NCBI GenBank assembly: GCA_028281235.1
Contig: JANQKG010000022.1
Location: 1-64,000 of the forward strand
Reading direction: 5' to 3'
Origin: Afifellaceae bacterium
GTDB taxonomy: Bacteria; Pseudomonadota; Alphaproteobacteria; Rhizobiales; Afifellaceae
Length of the DNA: 64,000 nucleotides
Within the stretch, counting starts at the first letter, position 1, and the number at the start of each line of letters is the position of its first letter. The notes below the pieces were generated by a model. That model saw only the letters and a program-made list of their open reading frames with translations. It made no database searches and was not told where the DNA came from. Positions 17,065 to 26,794 of this stretch are shown here, in pieces. A program made the translations under genes and the position numbers.

Positions 17065-19233
17065 TCAGGCGAAATCGACCTCGTTCGACCACGGCATCGA
17101 AAGGAGCCGTCGGCCGGTCGCAGCGTAGATCGCGTTGGCGACCGCCGGCAGTGACGGCGGCAGGCCCGGTTCGCCCACGCCGGTGGGCGGCTCGGCGGAG
17201 GGCACGATGTGAACCTCAATCGCGCCGATATCGGTGATCAGCAGCGGCTCGTAATCGTGGAAGTTCGACTGATCCACGCTGCCCTCGGTGAACGTCACCT
17301 GATTGCGCATGGCAGCGCCCAGGCCGTAGCCGATACCGCCTTCCATCTGCGCGCGGATGACATCCGGGTTCACGGCAACGCCGCAATCCACCGCACAGAT
17401 GATCTTCTCAATCTTCACCCGGCCATCGGTGACGGACACTTCGGCAACCTCCGCCACAAAACTGTGGAACGATTCGTGCACGGCAACGCCGCGGAACCGC
17501 CCCTCAGGCAACGGCTCGCCCCAGCCTGCCTTCTCCGTCGCGAGCTTTAGAACGCCGGCCATCCGCTGCTGCCGCTTGTCGTCGCCAGCCAGCAGCGCCA
17601 GCCGATAATCGACCGGATCGCGGCCGGCCGCTTCAGCCACCATGTCCATCACGACTTCCATGGCATAGGCGGTGTGGGTGTGACCGACGGAGCGCCACCA
17701 CAAAACCGTGTTGGGGCTCTGGCCGTCGCTCAACCCGACCGACATCATCGGGATCGGATAGGGTGTGTTGTTGACGCCCTCCACCGAGGTCTGATCGATA
17801 CCGTCCTTTACTGCCGCCTGCTCAAACGCCGTTCCCTTGAACAGCGATTGGGTGGCGACACGATGGTCCCAGCCAAGAATGCCGCCCTCGTCATCGACCC
17901 CGACGCGCACACGGTGCGCTGCCATCGGGCGATAGCGGCCGCCGACAAAATCGTCCTCACGCGTCCACACCAGCTTGACCGGAATGTTGCCGCCCATCAG
18001 GGCGAACGCCATGGCCGCCTCGGTGGTGTAATCGGCGGTGAACGTGCCGCGGCGGCCGAAGGACCCGCCGGCATAGAGCGTGTTCACCTCAACATTGCTC
18101 GGCTCAATGCCTAAAACACCGGCGACATAAGGCTGTGTGAGGCCCGGCATCTGGCACCCGTCATGGACGCGCACGCCGGTCTCCGTCGGCTCGATGGTGC
18201 AGCTCAACGGCTCCATCGGCGAATGCGTCAGGTAGGGTACGAAGAAATCGGCTTCCACGACATTTGCCGCATCGCTGATCGCCGCCGCGGTCGCCGAGCG
18301 GTCGCCGCCCTCGCGCGTCTCGTATTCCGGCGCGTCGAGAAGCGCCATGTGCGCCGCCGCGATCTCCTCCGTCGATCGGGTCTCCGCCTCTGACAGGTCC
18401 CACTCCGCCGTGATCGCATCGCGCGCCTGGATCGCCGCCCAGGTGGACTTGGCATAGACCGCAACGCCATGGCTCGTCGGCAGAGCCTTGGCGTCGATAT
18501 AGCCGGGCAAGTCGGCCGCACCGCTGGCGTCGAAGCTCTTCAGTTTGGCACCGATATTGGCCGGCCGCAGGATGACCGCATGGACCATGCCGGGAAGCCG
18601 CACATCCATCGAGAAGACTGCCGAGCCGTCGGTCTTTGCGCGACTGTCTTTGCGCGCCAGACGCTCCCGGCCGATCAGCGTGAACTGTGACGGGTCCTTG
18701 AGCGTCGGCTCCGCCGGTGGCGTCATGGCCGAAGCCGCCGCGACGAATTCGCCAAAGCCGGCCGACCGATCGCCGCTCCGAATCATGCCGTTCTCAACGC
18801 GGATGGCGTCGGCTGAGACACCCCACGCCTCCGCCGCCGCGGCAACAAGCATGGCGCGCGCCGCAGCGCCCGCCTGCCGGTATTGCATGAACGAATTGGC
18901 CATGGCGGTGGATCCGCCCGTGGCCTGAACTTGAAAGAAGAGGTTGTTGTAATCGGGATGGGCCGGCGCAAATTCGATCTCTACGGCGTCCCAATCGGCA
19001 TCCAGCTCCTCCGCGATAAGTGTCGTCAGGCCGGTGGTCGTGCCCTGCCCCATCTCGAAATGCTTGATGAGGACGGTCACGACGCCGTCGCTGTCGATGC
19101 GCACGAACGGGTTGAACTGCTGAGCCCCTTGCCCGGCGAGCGCTCCGGCCCTGTCAAATCCGATAACGAGCCCTGTGCCGGCCAGCGCCGTCGCGCCTGC
19201 GAGGAAGCTACGGCGGGAGATGTCGATATTCAT
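17065..19233 (-). CDS. iorB: Molybdopterin-binding oxidoreductase large subunit (IorB-like)
   Basis: The 722-residue protein belongs to the xanthine oxidase family (isoquinoline 1-oxidoreductase beta/aldehyde dehydrogenase type). A Tat signal with SRRSFLAG at residues 6-13 and a hydrophobic stretch send it to the periplasm. Two molybdopterin-binding domains follow; [19 protein letters not shown] and the near-C-terminal GVGEPG, which holds the catalytic Glu, are visible. It adds water-derived oxygen to an aldehyde or N-heterocycle; the substrate cannot be told. It starts 4 bases after the Fe-S subunit gene and is under the divergent TetR gene's control by position. Confidence 0.87.
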   Translation of the reverse strand: MNIDISRRSFLAGATALAGTGLVIGFDRAGALAGQGAQQFNPFVRIDSDGVVTVLIKHFEMGQGTTTGLTTLIAEELDADWDAVEIEFAPAHPDYNNLFFQVQATGGSTAMANSFMQYRQAGAAARAMLVAAAAEAWGVSADAIRVENGMIRSGDRSAGFGEFVAAASAMTPPAEPTLKDPSQFTLIGRERLARKDSRAKTDGSAVFSMDVRLPGMVHAVILRPANIGAKLKSFDASGAADLPGYIDAKALPTSHGVAVYAKSTWAAIQARDAITAEWDLSEAETRSTEEIAAAHMALLDAPEYETREGGDRSATAAAISDAANVVEADFFVPYLTHSPMEPLSCTIEPTETGVRVHDGCQMPGLTQPYVAGVLGIEPSNVEVNTLYAGGSFGRRGTFTADYTTEAAMAFALMGGNIPVKLVWTREDDFVGGRYRPMAAHRVRVGVDDEGGILGWDHRVATQSLFKGTAFEQAAVKDGIDQTSVEGVNNTPYPIPMMSVGLSDGQSPNTVLWWRSVGHTHTAYAMEVVMDMVAEAAGRDPVDYRLALLAGDDKRQQRMAGVLKLATEKAGWGEPLPEGRFRGVAVHESFHSFVAEVAEVSVTDGRVKIEKIICAVDCGVAVNPDVIRAQMEGGIGYGLGAAMRNQVTFTEGSVDQSNFHDYEPLLITDIGAIEVHIVPSAEPPTGVGEPGLPPSLPAVANAIYAATGRRLLSMPWSNEVDFA

Positions 19234-19237
19234 CGCC

Positions 19238-19699
19238 TCAGGCCTCCATCATTTCGGCCGCGTAATGAATGGCCGCGCGGATGCGTTGGTAGGTCGCGCA
19301 GCGGCAGACATTGCCGCTCATAAAGGCGTCGATGTCTTCGTCGCTCGGGCGCGGATTGCTCTCCAGAAGGCCGATCGCCGACATGATCTGCCCCGATTGG
19401 CAATAGCCACACTGCACGACATCGAGCGTGCGCCATGCGGTCTGAACGGCCTCCGCCACGTTGCCCGTCGCGCCTTCGATAGTCGTCACAGACGCGCCCT
19501 CAAGGTCGCCGAGAAAGGCCTGGCAGGAGCGCATCGGCGTGCCGTCGACATGCACCGTGCACGCCCCGCAGAAGGCGATCCCGCACCCAAATTTCGTCCC
19601 GGTCAGCCCAACGTCATCGCGCAAGGCCCAAAGAAGCGGAGTGTCGGGCGGCGCGTCGATTGACACGGTCTCGCCGTTCAGTGTGAGCTGTGTCGCCAA
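19238..19699 (-). CDS. iorA: 2Fe-2S subunit of molybdenum hydroxylase (IorA-like)
   Basis: The 153-residue protein carries two 2Fe-2S clusters. The plant-ferredoxin type uses [10 protein letters not shown] plus SC further on; the all-helical C-terminal one uses QCGYCQSGQ and NVCRCATY. It has no signal peptide and would be exported with the Tat-bearing large subunit, as is usual for this family. First gene of the iorAB pair. GGGAGCC-type sequence does not stand out; AAGGGAGCCTCC lies on the other side of the promoter region. Confidence 0.9.
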   Translation of the reverse strand: MATQLTLNGETVSIDAPPDTPLLWALRDDVGLTGTKFGCGIAFCGACTVHVDGTPMRSCQAFLGDLEGASVTTIEGATGNVAEAVQTAWRTLDVVQCGYCQSGQIMSAIGLLESNPRPSDEDIDAFMSGNVCRCATYQRIRAAIHYAAEMMEA

Positions 19700-19721
19700 G
19701 GGAGCCTCCTGCGGAATCGTG

Positions 19722-19737
19722 TATACTCGTCAGTGTA
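19722..19737. promoter_or_regulatory. Operator-like palindrome 1 (TetR/iorA promoter region)
   Basis: TATACT (19722-19727), spacer CGTC, AGTGTA (19732-19737): an inverted repeat with one mismatch. It shares the pattern TAnACT-N4-AGTnTA with the perfect copy centred 34 bp away, in the 125-bp gap between iorA and the divergent TetR gene. Confidence 0.65.
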
Positions 19738-19754
19738 ACGACCAACGCGCCGAT

Positions 19755-19772
19755 GTAAACTGGTGAGTTTAC
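19755..19772. promoter_or_regulatory. Operator-like palindrome 2 (TetR/iorA promoter region)
   Basis: GTAAACT (19755-19761), spacer GGTG, AGTTTAC (19766-19772) is a perfect 7-bp inverted repeat. Its size and position between divergent genes fit a TetR-family dimer site. It lies 52 bp upstream of the TetR start. Confidence 0.75.
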
Positions 19773-19824
19773 TAGAGGGGTAGCCCCGCCTATAAACTCC
19801 GCGTGATCAGGCTGGGACGCTCGA

Positions 19825-20430
19825 ATGCCGCCACTGGAATGCAAGAGGAAGCAGATCATCGACGCGGCGATCGCTGAGTTCCAGCAGCGCGGCTTCCAAG
19901 GCGCCAACATGGACCGCATCGCCGCGTGCGCTGAAGTCTCCAAGCGGACCGTCTACAATCACTTTGAGAGCAAGGAAGCGCTGTTCCGCTCCATCGCCGA
20001 TCGCGCCCGCGACCAGGTCCGGGAGGCGATTCAGGTCACTTACGACTCGGACAAGCCGCTCCGCCCACAGCTTCTGGAGCTCGGCCGCGCCGAAGGACAA
20101 TTGCTTCGCTCAGACGACTTCATGAGCATGATGCGCATGGGCACAAGCGAGCTTCTGCGCGACCCGGATTTGGCGCGTCGCCTCAATCTGCCCTCCGTGC
20201 ATGAAGGGATTTTCGGGTCTTTCTTCCACGCCGCCGCGGAAAGCGGCACGCTGCGCGCCGACGATCCTGATCGCGTCGCCAAGCAGTTCCTCGGAATGAT
20301 CAAGGCGCAGGCGTTCTGGCCGGCGGTCTTTTCAGGCACGCTCGTGGCAGAAGAGGAAATCGATCGGATCGTGGAGGCGAGCGTCGACACGATCGTGTCG
20401 GCCTACGGCGCAGAAGACAAAAACGCTTAG
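19825..20430 (+). CDS. TetR/AcrR family regulator, AefR-like
   Basis: The 201-residue protein has an N-terminal TetR helix-turn-helix (about residues 8-55, MDRIAACAEVSKRTVYNHF) and a C-terminal ligand-binding domain of the AefR-like kind (GTSELLRDPDLARRL...FLGMIKAQAFWP). It is transcribed away from iorAB with two palindromes between them, so repression of iorAB and itself is inferred. The inducer is unknown. Confidence 0.87.
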   Translation: MPPLECKRKQIIDAAIAEFQQRGFQGANMDRIAACAEVSKRTVYNHFESKEALFRSIADRARDQVREAIQVTYDSDKPLRPQLLELGRAEGQLLRSDDFMSMMRMGTSELLRDPDLARRLNLPSVHEGIFGSFFHAAAESGTLRADDPDRVAKQFLGMIKAQAFWPAVFSGTLVAEEEIDRIVEASVDTIVSAYGAEDKNA

Positions 20431-20483
20431 CGCTCCGCAGGCCGGGTTTGTTGTGCGGGCCGCACGCCCGATCGAACCCCGAG

Positions 20484-20816
20484 CTAGCGCAACCCCCGCC
20501 GACAGATCGCATAGTTCATCGGCCCGCGGTCCATATAGGTCAGGGCCTGGTTATGCCAGATGCGGCATTCTCTTTCGCTGTGAAAGCACCCGCGCGCCGA
20601 GAACGGATAGTACTGGTCCTGCACGTTGTCCCAGCGCCGGCCGGCGATCTCGCCGTACCAGGTCGCATCCGGTCCGATCGCCGCCGCGATCTGATTGCAA
20701 TCGCCTGCGACCGGCGGGCGCGGCGCCTGATAGGCGAACGCGTCGTGGAGCGGACTTGCCACGCTGATTGGAGCGATAATGGCCAGCATCATGGCTAGAC
20801 CAAGGATTCTACGCAT
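20484..20816 (-). CDS. Small exported hypothetical protein
   Basis: The product has 110 residues from the ATG at 20816, preceded by GGAG at a good distance; the frame stays open further upstream but lacks a ribosome-binding site. A signal peptide (residues 1-29) is followed by a short region with three or more cysteines (GDCNQIAAAIG, GCFHSERECRIW, ICRRG), suggesting disulfide bonds in the periplasm. I do not recognise a named family. It follows the aminotransferase gene on the same strand by 57 bp. Confidence 0.65.
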   Translation of the reverse strand: MRRILGLAMMLAIIAPISVASPLHDAFAYQAPRPPVAGDCNQIAAAIGPDATWYGEIAGRRWDNVQDQYYPFSARGCFHSERECRIWHNQALTYMDRGPMNYAICRRGLR

Positions 20817-20873
20817 CTCGTTCTCCGACTCTGCCCCGCTCTTCGCCTGAATCGTCCTCTCGCCGCGCATTCC

Positions 20874-21728
20874 TTAGGCGTGCGCCCAATCCCAATAGAG
20901 CTCTCGCGCCTTGGCATGCATCGGACCGGGCTGCAGCTCGCGATCCTCAATCCGACTAACCGGCACCACCTTGGAGTAATTACCGGTGGTGAATATCTCG
21001 TCCGCATCGAGGAAATCTTCAACCGTCAGAATCGTCTCCAGAACCTCCTGCCCTGCTTCGCGGAGCAGCGTGATCACGCGTTGGCGCGTGATGCCGTTGA
21101 GGAATGTCCGGTTCGGCGCCGGCGTCAGAACCACCCCGTCCTTCGCCATGAAAATGTTCGACGTGCCGGTCTCCGCGACGTTCCCCAGCATGTCGCGCAC
21201 CAGCGCATTGTCGAAGCCCCGCGCGCGGGCCTCCGTGATGGCACGGCCGTTGTTGGGATAGAGGCACCCCGCCTTGGCGTCCGTCGGCATGCACTCGATC
21301 GTCGGACGCCGAAACGGCGAGACGGAAAGCGACAGGCCGGCCGGCGGCGGCATCGGCGTTTCGTGCATGCACAGGAGAAAGCGCGTTGAGTCCGGATCGG
21401 GCGGCACGGACATGAACCCGCCCTGCTCGGCCCAATACATCGGTCTGATATAGAGCGCCGCGTCGGGCGCGAAGCGCTTCGCGCCGTCCTCAGCCAGACC
21501 CACCATGGTCTCAACGTCCACACTCGGCTTAAGCCCCAGCGACAGCGCCGAGGCGTTGACGCGGGCCGCGTGCCGGTCGAGATCGGGCATCACGCCCTCA
21601 AACGCTCGCGCCCCATCAAAAACGCTTGAGCCCAGCCAGACGGCATGCGTACGCGGACCGAAGATCGGCACGTTCCCCTCGTGCCAATCGCCGTCAAGGT
21701 AGGTCCAGGTTTGCGACCATTCCGCCAT
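20874..21728 (-). CDS. ilvE: Class IV aminotransferase, branched-chain type
   Basis: This PLP enzyme moves amino groups between 2-oxoglutarate/glutamate and branched-chain keto acids. The 284-residue protein has the family's SSVFDGARAFEG near the N-terminus, the PLP lysine in TDAKAGCLYPNN, and GNVAETGTSNIFM with the PLP-phosphate loop later on. It is slightly shorter than E. coli IlvE (309). D-amino-acid or 4-amino-4-deoxychorismate specificity in the same fold cannot be excluded. GAGGTC lies just upstream of the start. Confidence 0.82.
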   Translation of the reverse strand: MAEWSQTWTYLDGDWHEGNVPIFGPRTHAVWLGSSVFDGARAFEGVMPDLDRHAARVNASALSLGLKPSVDVETMVGLAEDGAKRFAPDAALYIRPMYWAEQGGFMSVPPDPDSTRFLLCMHETPMPPPAGLSLSVSPFRRPTIECMPTDAKAGCLYPNNGRAITEARARGFDNALVRDMLGNVAETGTSNIFMAKDGVVLTPAPNRTFLNGITRQRVITLLREAGQEVLETILTVEDFLDADEIFTTGNYSKVVPVSRIEDRELQPGPMHAKARELYWDWAHA

Positions 21729-21853
21729 CTCTGACCTCTTCCCGCGTCCATCGCGGCTCAGATCATGGTCAATTATCCCGTCTTGGCCCTTCTGTCTCCT
21801 GGCAATTCGGCGCTTCTCGCCAGGAATGCCGGGCCCGCCGCCGGGTGTTGTCG

Positions 21854-22096
21854 TCAGGCGTTGTCGTCCCCCGGCCCGCCGGCGGCCGCCACGGCGTCTC
21901 TCAGATGGCCGGCAAGATTATCGCCGAAATCTTCCTGCAGCTCCGCCAGGTCATCGGCGCTCAGCCCGGCGTCCTTGGCATAGGCCAGAAACTCCGCCGC
22001 AAGCTCCTCCGCATCCCGATCGAGCTCGTTGGCCGGAGCGGCCTGGACATTCTCCGCGATCCAGCCGGCAAGCAAATCCCTGGCCTTATGGGTCAT
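21854..22096 (-). CDS. Small helical protein, DUF768-like
   Basis: The ATG at 22096 has a near-perfect AAGGAGG 7 bases upstream, which fixes an 80-residue product. It is acidic and all-helical (GWIAENVQAA...AEELAAEFLAYAKDAGLSADDLAELQEDFGDNL). The pattern resembles DUF768 proteins of Mesorhizobium, a family without known function; this match is from memory and weak. A 6-bp hairpin (21798-21824) separates it from the aminotransferase gene downstream. Confidence 0.65.
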   Translation of the reverse strand: MTHKARDLLAGWIAENVQAAPANELDRDAEELAAEFLAYAKDAGLSADDLAELQEDFGDNLAGHLRDAVAAAGGPGDDNA

Positions 22097-22236
22097 GACT
22101 TGACCTCCTTCGCGTGCAACGTGCCCCCGAATTGGTTTATCAACTCCCTGTGCGGCGACAAGAGTCCTCCGGCCGAGCCCGCGAGCGGTGCCCGGACCGC
22201 CTCTTGAAGCCGTGAACGAAAGCAAAGGGCGACGCC

Positions 22237-22617
22237 ATGTCTGATAGCAACAAACCTGTGCCGCAGGACGCGCTGACCGGCTACCTGGCCCCGGGCGGGA
22301 GCAATGTGAAGCTGGTCTATGTGCTTTATCTCGCAAGCGTGCTGATCGGCCTCACCGTGCTCGTCGGCCTGGTCATGGCCTATATCAACCGCCCTCAGGT
22401 GAGCGGAGCCTGGACGGAAAGCCATTACACCTACCTGATCCGCACATTCTGGATCGGCCTGCTCTATTCGGCCATATGCGTTGTCCTCATGTTCATCGGC
22501 ATCGGCTTCCTCTTGCTTTTCGCCGTGCTCATCTGGGCGATCATCCGCTGCGTCAAGGGCCTCCAATGGGCGTCGGCCAGCAATCCGGTACCTAATCCGA
22601 CGAGCTGGATCATCTGA
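22237..22617 (+). CDS. DUF4870-like membrane protein
   Basis: The 126-residue protein has three membrane helices (about residues 24-46, 68-85 and 86-108). The layout and motifs, LVYVLYLASVLIG, then FWIGLLYSAICVVLMFIGIG, then W.IIRCVKGL, match DUF4870/Tic20-like small membrane proteins. Function is unknown. It stands alone and is divergent from the DUF768-like gene. Confidence 0.75.
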   Translation: MSDSNKPVPQDALTGYLAPGGSNVKLVYVLYLASVLIGLTVLVGLVMAYINRPQVSGAWTESHYTYLIRTFWIGLLYSAICVVLMFIGIGFLLLFAVLIWAIIRCVKGLQWASASNPVPNPTSWII

Positions 22618-22659
22618 GCCACTCCGCACCAAGCGACGAGCCATGACCTGCCCCCCATC

Positions 22660-23322
22660 ATGACCTGCACTGTCTACGCCTTCGACGCCTACGGAACTTT
22701 GTTTGACGTTCACGCCGCGGTTCGCCGCCACGCTGACGCGGTCGGGCCCGATGCCGCGCGGCTCTCCGAAATCTGGCGCGCCAAGCAACTGGAATATTCC
22801 TGGGTACGGACGCTCTCCGGACGCTACCGAGACTTCTGGACGCTGACGGAGGAGGCGCTGGATTTTGCATTTGCCGCAGTTCCGAGTGCCCACAAGAACA
22901 CCCGCACCGATCTCCTCGGCGCCTATCGCCGGCTGGATTGCTATCCGGAAGTGCCGGAAGTCATCCGCGCGCTGAAGCAGGACAACAAGCAGCTGGCCAT
23001 TCTCTCCAACGGCTCGCCCGACATGCTGGCCGGCGCGGTCTCTGCCGCCGGCCTCGACGGCATCTTTGACGCGGTCCTGTCCGTTGACGAGATCAAGACC
23101 TACAAGTCTGACCCCCGGGTCTATGAGATGGTCGCCACGCAGTTTCGCGTCTATCCCGACGCCGTGTCGTTCCAGTCCTCAAACCGCTGGGACATTGCCG
23201 GCGCAACCGTCCACGGCTTCCGCACAGTATGGGTCAACCGTGCCGGCGCGCCGGATGAATATACCGACCTCTCGCCGTCCGCGGTTCTTAGGTCTTTGGA
23301 GGGCCTGACGCAGCTCGATTAG
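22660..23322 (+). CDS. Haloacid dehalogenase, type II
   Basis: The HAD-superfamily enzyme replaces halogen by hydroxyl in L-2-haloacids. The 220-residue length is standard for type II. The nucleophilic Asp is in FDAYGTLFD, the second motif is LSNGS, the Lys is in TYKSDPRVYE, and the last acidic motif is SSNRWDIAGA, where Asn-Arg-Trp-Asp is typical of dehalogenases rather than phosphatases. Cytoplasmic. Substrate cannot be told. It begins 42 bp after the DUF4870 gene. Confidence 0.85.
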   Translation: MTCTVYAFDAYGTLFDVHAAVRRHADAVGPDAARLSEIWRAKQLEYSWVRTLSGRYRDFWTLTEEALDFAFAAVPSAHKNTRTDLLGAYRRLDCYPEVPEVIRALKQDNKQLAILSNGSPDMLAGAVSAAGLDGIFDAVLSVDEIKTYKSDPRVYEMVATQFRVYPDAVSFQSSNRWDIAGATVHGFRTVWVNRAGAPDEYTDLSPSAVLRSLEGLTQLD

Positions 23323-23330
23323 CAGCCCCT

Positions 23331-23412
23331 CCCGCATTTCGCTCCCGCTCCATGCGGGCTACGAATGGTCGCCGCGTTCTCGTAGCCCGGATGGAGCGAA
23401 GCGTAATCCGGG
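23331..23412. repeat. REP pair (BIME-like), copy 1
   Basis: An inverted REP (23331-23362, ending GGGCTAC) faces a direct REP (23382-23412, starting GTAGCCCGGAT and ending ATCCGGG). Each is a GTAG-footed imperfect palindrome. Two more pairs lie at 36945-37026 and 39003-39083. Confidence 0.85.
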
Positions 23413-23439
23413 AGACGGATCAGCAACGATCATTCTCGA

Positions 23440-23590
23440 TTGTCATCCTGGCTTGGCCGATAGGCCAAGGCCGGGACCCATGAACACCGACGGCACGGGA
23501 AGCTCCGGCCGGATGCGACATCAGTTTGCTCCGGTGGCTATAGGTTCCGGACAAGCGCGTTTCCCGCGCTTTCCGGAATGACAAAACGAG
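23440..23590. repeat. RPE-type long palindromic repeat, copy 2
   Basis: The left arm starts TTGTCATCCTGG and contains GGCCGGGACCCAT; the right arm ends TTCCGGAATGACAA. The central part differs from copy 1. It is followed at 23609-23676 by a degraded REP-like sequence (GCATTTCGCTCC...CAATCCGGGAT). Together with the REP pair it fills the 378-bp gene-free gap before the dipeptidase; I see no gene there. Confidence 0.8.
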
Positions 23591-23700
23591 AGGGAGTGCG
23601 AACGAGGCCGCGCATTTCGCTCCCGCATCATGCGGGCGACGGATGGCCGCCGCGCTCTCGTGGCGCAATCCGGGATCGTTATCAGCCGCCGATCTCGGCC

Positions 23701-25086
23701 CTACGCCCCAAGCGCTGCCAACACGCGCGCCCAGGAGCGCGTGCCGCGATGATAGCTGTCGAGATTGTATTTCTCGTTCGGCGAATGAACGCGATCATCC
23801 GCATGGCCGAACCCGATCAAAAGCGAATCCATGCCGAGCATGTGCTTGAACTGCGTGACGATCGGGATGGAGCCACCCATGCCAATCAGCGCCGCTTCGC
23901 AGCCCCATTCATCCGAGAGCGCCTGCTGCGCCGTTCTGATCCACGGTCCGTCGCTCGGCTGGCTGATCGCCCGGTCGCCGCCATGATCGATGAAGCGCAC
24001 CCGGCAATCGCCCGGCAGGCGATCCTTGACGAAATTGCGAAAGCCGTCGCGAACGCGGTCCGGATCCTGCTCGCCGACAAGCCGAAACGACACCTTCGCT
24101 GAGGCTTCCGCCGGGATCACCGTCTTGGCGCCCTCGCCGGCATAGCCACCGACCACGCCGTTCACCTCTGCCGTCGGCCGCGCCCAGATGTGCTCCAGCA
24201 CCGAGTAGCCCGCCTCACCGGCCGGGATCGACAAGCCGACATCACCGAGAAACGCCGCACTGTCGAAGTCGAGCGCCTGCCAAAGAGCCCGCTGCTCAGC
24301 CGTCGGTTCAGCCACGCCGTCATAGAAGCCGGGGATCGTGATCCGGCCGTCGCTGTCGTGCAGACCTGAGAGGATATCGGCGAGCACATGGATCGGATTG
24401 CGCGCCGCACTTCCATAGAGGCCGGAATGCAAATCGTGGCTTGCCGCCTCAACGATCACCTCGTCGTAAACGAGCCCACGCAGCATGGTGGCGACCGCCG
24501 GCGTCCGCCGGTCCCACATATTCGTGTCGCAGACGAGAGCCACGTCCGCTTTCAATTCGTCGGCGTTCTCCGTCAGGAAGGGCACCATGCTGGGGCTCGA
24601 CGATTCCTCCTCACCCTCCAAAAGCACGGTGAGATTGACCGGCAGCCGGCCCTCGACGTTCAACCACGCCCGCGCCGCCTCAAAGAAGGTCATGAGCTGA
24701 CCCTTATCGTCGGCCGCGCCGCGCGCCAGGATGCGCTTTTCACCGTCCACCTCGACGATTGCGGGATCGAACGGATCGCGTGTCCAAAGCTCCAGCGGAT
24801 CGACGGGCTGCACGTCGTAATGGCCGTAGAACAGGACATGCGGCGCGCTTTCGCCGGCGCCGCGATAGTGGCCCACGACCATGGGCAGCCCGATCGTGTC
24901 GCGCACGGCGGCTTCAATGCCCATGGCACTAAGCGTATCCGCACACCAACGCGCCGCCGCGCGGCAATCATCGGCGTAGGCTGAATCGGCGGAGATCGAC
25001 TTAATCCGCAGGAGCTGAAACAGGCGCTCCAGACTTCCCTCAAGCTCTGAATCGATATGCGCCAGAATGGCGTCCAGCTGAGCCAT
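23701..25086 (-). CDS. M20 family metallodipeptidase
   Basis: The 461-residue zinc peptidase resembles ArgE/DapE/carnosinase-type dipeptidases. Metal ligand motifs are visible: YGHYDVQP (His, Asp), GAADDKGQ (bridging Asp), LEGEEESSS (catalytic Glu and ligand) and FGHADDRVHSPNE near the C-terminus (His). A dimerisation lid lies in the middle (about residues 195-320), with ASHDLHSGLYG. Cytoplasmic. It starts with ATG and follows the HerA-like gene by 4 bases, so the two are co-transcribed. Confidence 0.88.
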   Translation of the reverse strand: MAQLDAILAHIDSELEGSLERLFQLLRIKSISADSAYADDCRAAARWCADTLSAMGIEAAVRDTIGLPMVVGHYRGAGESAPHVLFYGHYDVQPVDPLELWTRDPFDPAIVEVDGEKRILARGAADDKGQLMTFFEAARAWLNVEGRLPVNLTVLLEGEEESSSPSMVPFLTENADELKADVALVCDTNMWDRRTPAVATMLRGLVYDEVIVEAASHDLHSGLYGSAARNPIHVLADILSGLHDSDGRITIPGFYDGVAEPTAEQRALWQALDFDSAAFLGDVGLSIPAGEAGYSVLEHIWARPTAEVNGVVGGYAGEGAKTVIPAEASAKVSFRLVGEQDPDRVRDGFRNFVKDRLPGDCRVRFIDHGGDRAISQPSDGPWIRTAQQALSDEWGCEAALIGMGGSIPIVTQFKHMLGMDSLLIGFGHADDRVHSPNEKYNLDSYHRGTRSWARVLAALGA

Positions 25087-25090
25087 GACG

Positions 25091-26737
25091 CTAACGCTTC
25101 AGCGAGCCGAGGATGCCGCGCACCAGCGCCCGCCCAAGCGAGCTCCCGACTGAGCGCACGACCGATTTCATCGCTGCCTCGGCGACCGTCTGGCGGTTGG
25201 AGCGGCGCGTGCGCCTCCGCCGCGGTGCGGGCTCATCATAGTCAGGCGTGCGGCGCTGCGACGTCGTGCGGCGACGGCGACTTCGCTCCGCCTTTTCCGC
25301 GCGCGCCTCAGCTTCCGCCTCCGCCTCGGCTTCAGCTTCCGCCTTTGCCGCCGTCTCAGCTCGCTTGGCCAGAACCTCATAGGCGGACTCCCGGTCCAGC
25401 GTGGCGTCGTATTTGCCGTGCACCGGACTGCGCTTCATGACCGCGGCGCGCTCCTCAGGCGTGATGGGACCGAGCCGCGACGATGGCGGACGGATCAGCG
25501 TTCGCTCAACCACGCTCGGCACGCCCTTCTTGCCGAGCGTGGAGACAAGCGCTTCGCCGACGCCAAGCTGCGTGATCGCCTCCGCCGCGTCGAACGCGGG
25601 ATTGGGCCGAAACGTCTCGGCTGCTGTCTTCACCGCCTTCTGCTCACGCGGCGTATAGGCGCGCAACGCGTGCTGCACGCGGTTGCCAAGCTGTGACAGG
25701 ACGCTTTCCGGCAGATCGAGCGGATTCTGCGTCACGAAAAAGACGCCGACGCCCTTAGAACGGATCAGCTTGACGACCTGCTCCACCTTGTCGATCAGCG
25801 CATCGGGCGCGTCGTCGAACAGAAGATGCGCTTCGTCGAAGAAGAAGACGATCCGCGGCTTGTCGACATCCCCGGCCTCCGGCATCGCCTCAAACAGCTC
25901 CGAAAGCAGCCACAAAAGGAACGTCGCGTAGAGCCGCGGCGACTGCATGAGCTGATCGGCCGCCAGCACGTTGACGACTCCCCGGCCGGTGAGGTCCGTG
26001 CGCATCAGGTCGGTGATTTCGAGCGCCGGCTCACCAAAGAAGGCCTCGCCGCCCTGCTGCTCCAACACCAGAAGCTGGCGCTGAATGGCGCCCACGGAAG
26101 CCTTCGAGACGTTGCCGTAGAGCCCGGAAACCTCCTTTGACCGCTCCGCGACATTCGCCAGAAGCGCCTGCAGATCCTTCAGGTCGAGAAGCAGCAGGTT
26201 TTCCTCGTCCGCCAGCTTGAAGGCGATGTTGAGCACGCCCTCCTGCGTCGGGTTGAGCTGCATGAGGCGCGACAGGAGAAGCGGCCCCATCTCCGAGACC
26301 GTCGCGCGGATGGGGTGTCCCTTCTTGCCGAAAATATCCCAGACGACGGTCGGCGCCGGCTCCAGCTTATAGTCATCGGCAAAGCCGATATCGGAAGCGC
26401 GCTTCTGCAAAAAATCCTTTTCCTCGCCGACTTCCGCGATGCCGGAGAGATCGCCCTTCACGTCGGCCGAGAACACCGGAACTCCCGCGCGCGACAGGCT
26501 CTCCGCCATGATCTGCAAGGACACCGTCTTGCCCGTTCCGGTCGCGCCGGTCACCAGCCCATGCCGGTTGGCATATTTCAGATCGAGATATTGCGGATCG
26601 CCGAGCGCGTCGTTGATGTCACGGCTCGTTCCAAGATAGACAAACCCGTCGCGCAGCACTGGCCCTTCCCCGATCTTGTTGTCCCGGCCGACCTTATAGG
26701 TGGGCGCGCGAGCGCGGACAATCGGTGCAAGCGCCAT
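25091..26737 (-). CDS. HerA/YjgR-like ATPase (DUF853)
   Basis: The 548-residue P-loop ATPase is of the HerA-FtsK superfamily. Walker A is GATGTGKT (about residue 66), Walker [12 protein letters not shown] (about 300), with a sensor-like VFFVTQNP and an arginine in [15 protein letters not shown]. The C-terminal 90 residues are low complexity: a run of alternating Ala-Glu, then an Arg-rich region and a short amphipathic end. Helicase activity is assumed from family and not known for YjgR. The ATG at 26737 is preferred; a GTG four codons upstream is possible. Confidence 0.85.
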   Translation of the reverse strand: MALAPIVRARAPTYKVGRDNKIGEGPVLRDGFVYLGTSRDINDALGDPQYLDLKYANRHGLVTGATGTGKTVSLQIMAESLSRAGVPVFSADVKGDLSGIAEVGEEKDFLQKRASDIGFADDYKLEPAPTVVWDIFGKKGHPIRATVSEMGPLLLSRLMQLNPTQEGVLNIAFKLADEENLLLLDLKDLQALLANVAERSKEVSGLYGNVSKASVGAIQRQLLVLEQQGGEAFFGEPALEITDLMRTDLTGRGVVNVLAADQLMQSPRLYATFLLWLLSELFEAMPEAGDVDKPRIVFFFDEAHLLFDDAPDALIDKVEQVVKLIRSKGVGVFFVTQNPLDLPESVLSQLGNRVQHALRAYTPREQKAVKTAAETFRPNPAFDAAEAITQLGVGEALVSTLGKKGVPSVVERTLIRPPSSRLGPITPEERAAVMKRSPVHGKYDATLDRESAYEVLAKRAETAAKAEAEAEAEAEAEARAEKAERSRRRRTTSQRRTPDYDEPAPRRRRTRRSNRQTVAEAAMKSVVRSVGSSLGRALVRGILGSLKR

Positions 26738-26794
26738 CGCCCTTGCCACGCGGCGGCGCTGAGGCTAAACGGCACCCGCTCAAGGAGAGGCCAC

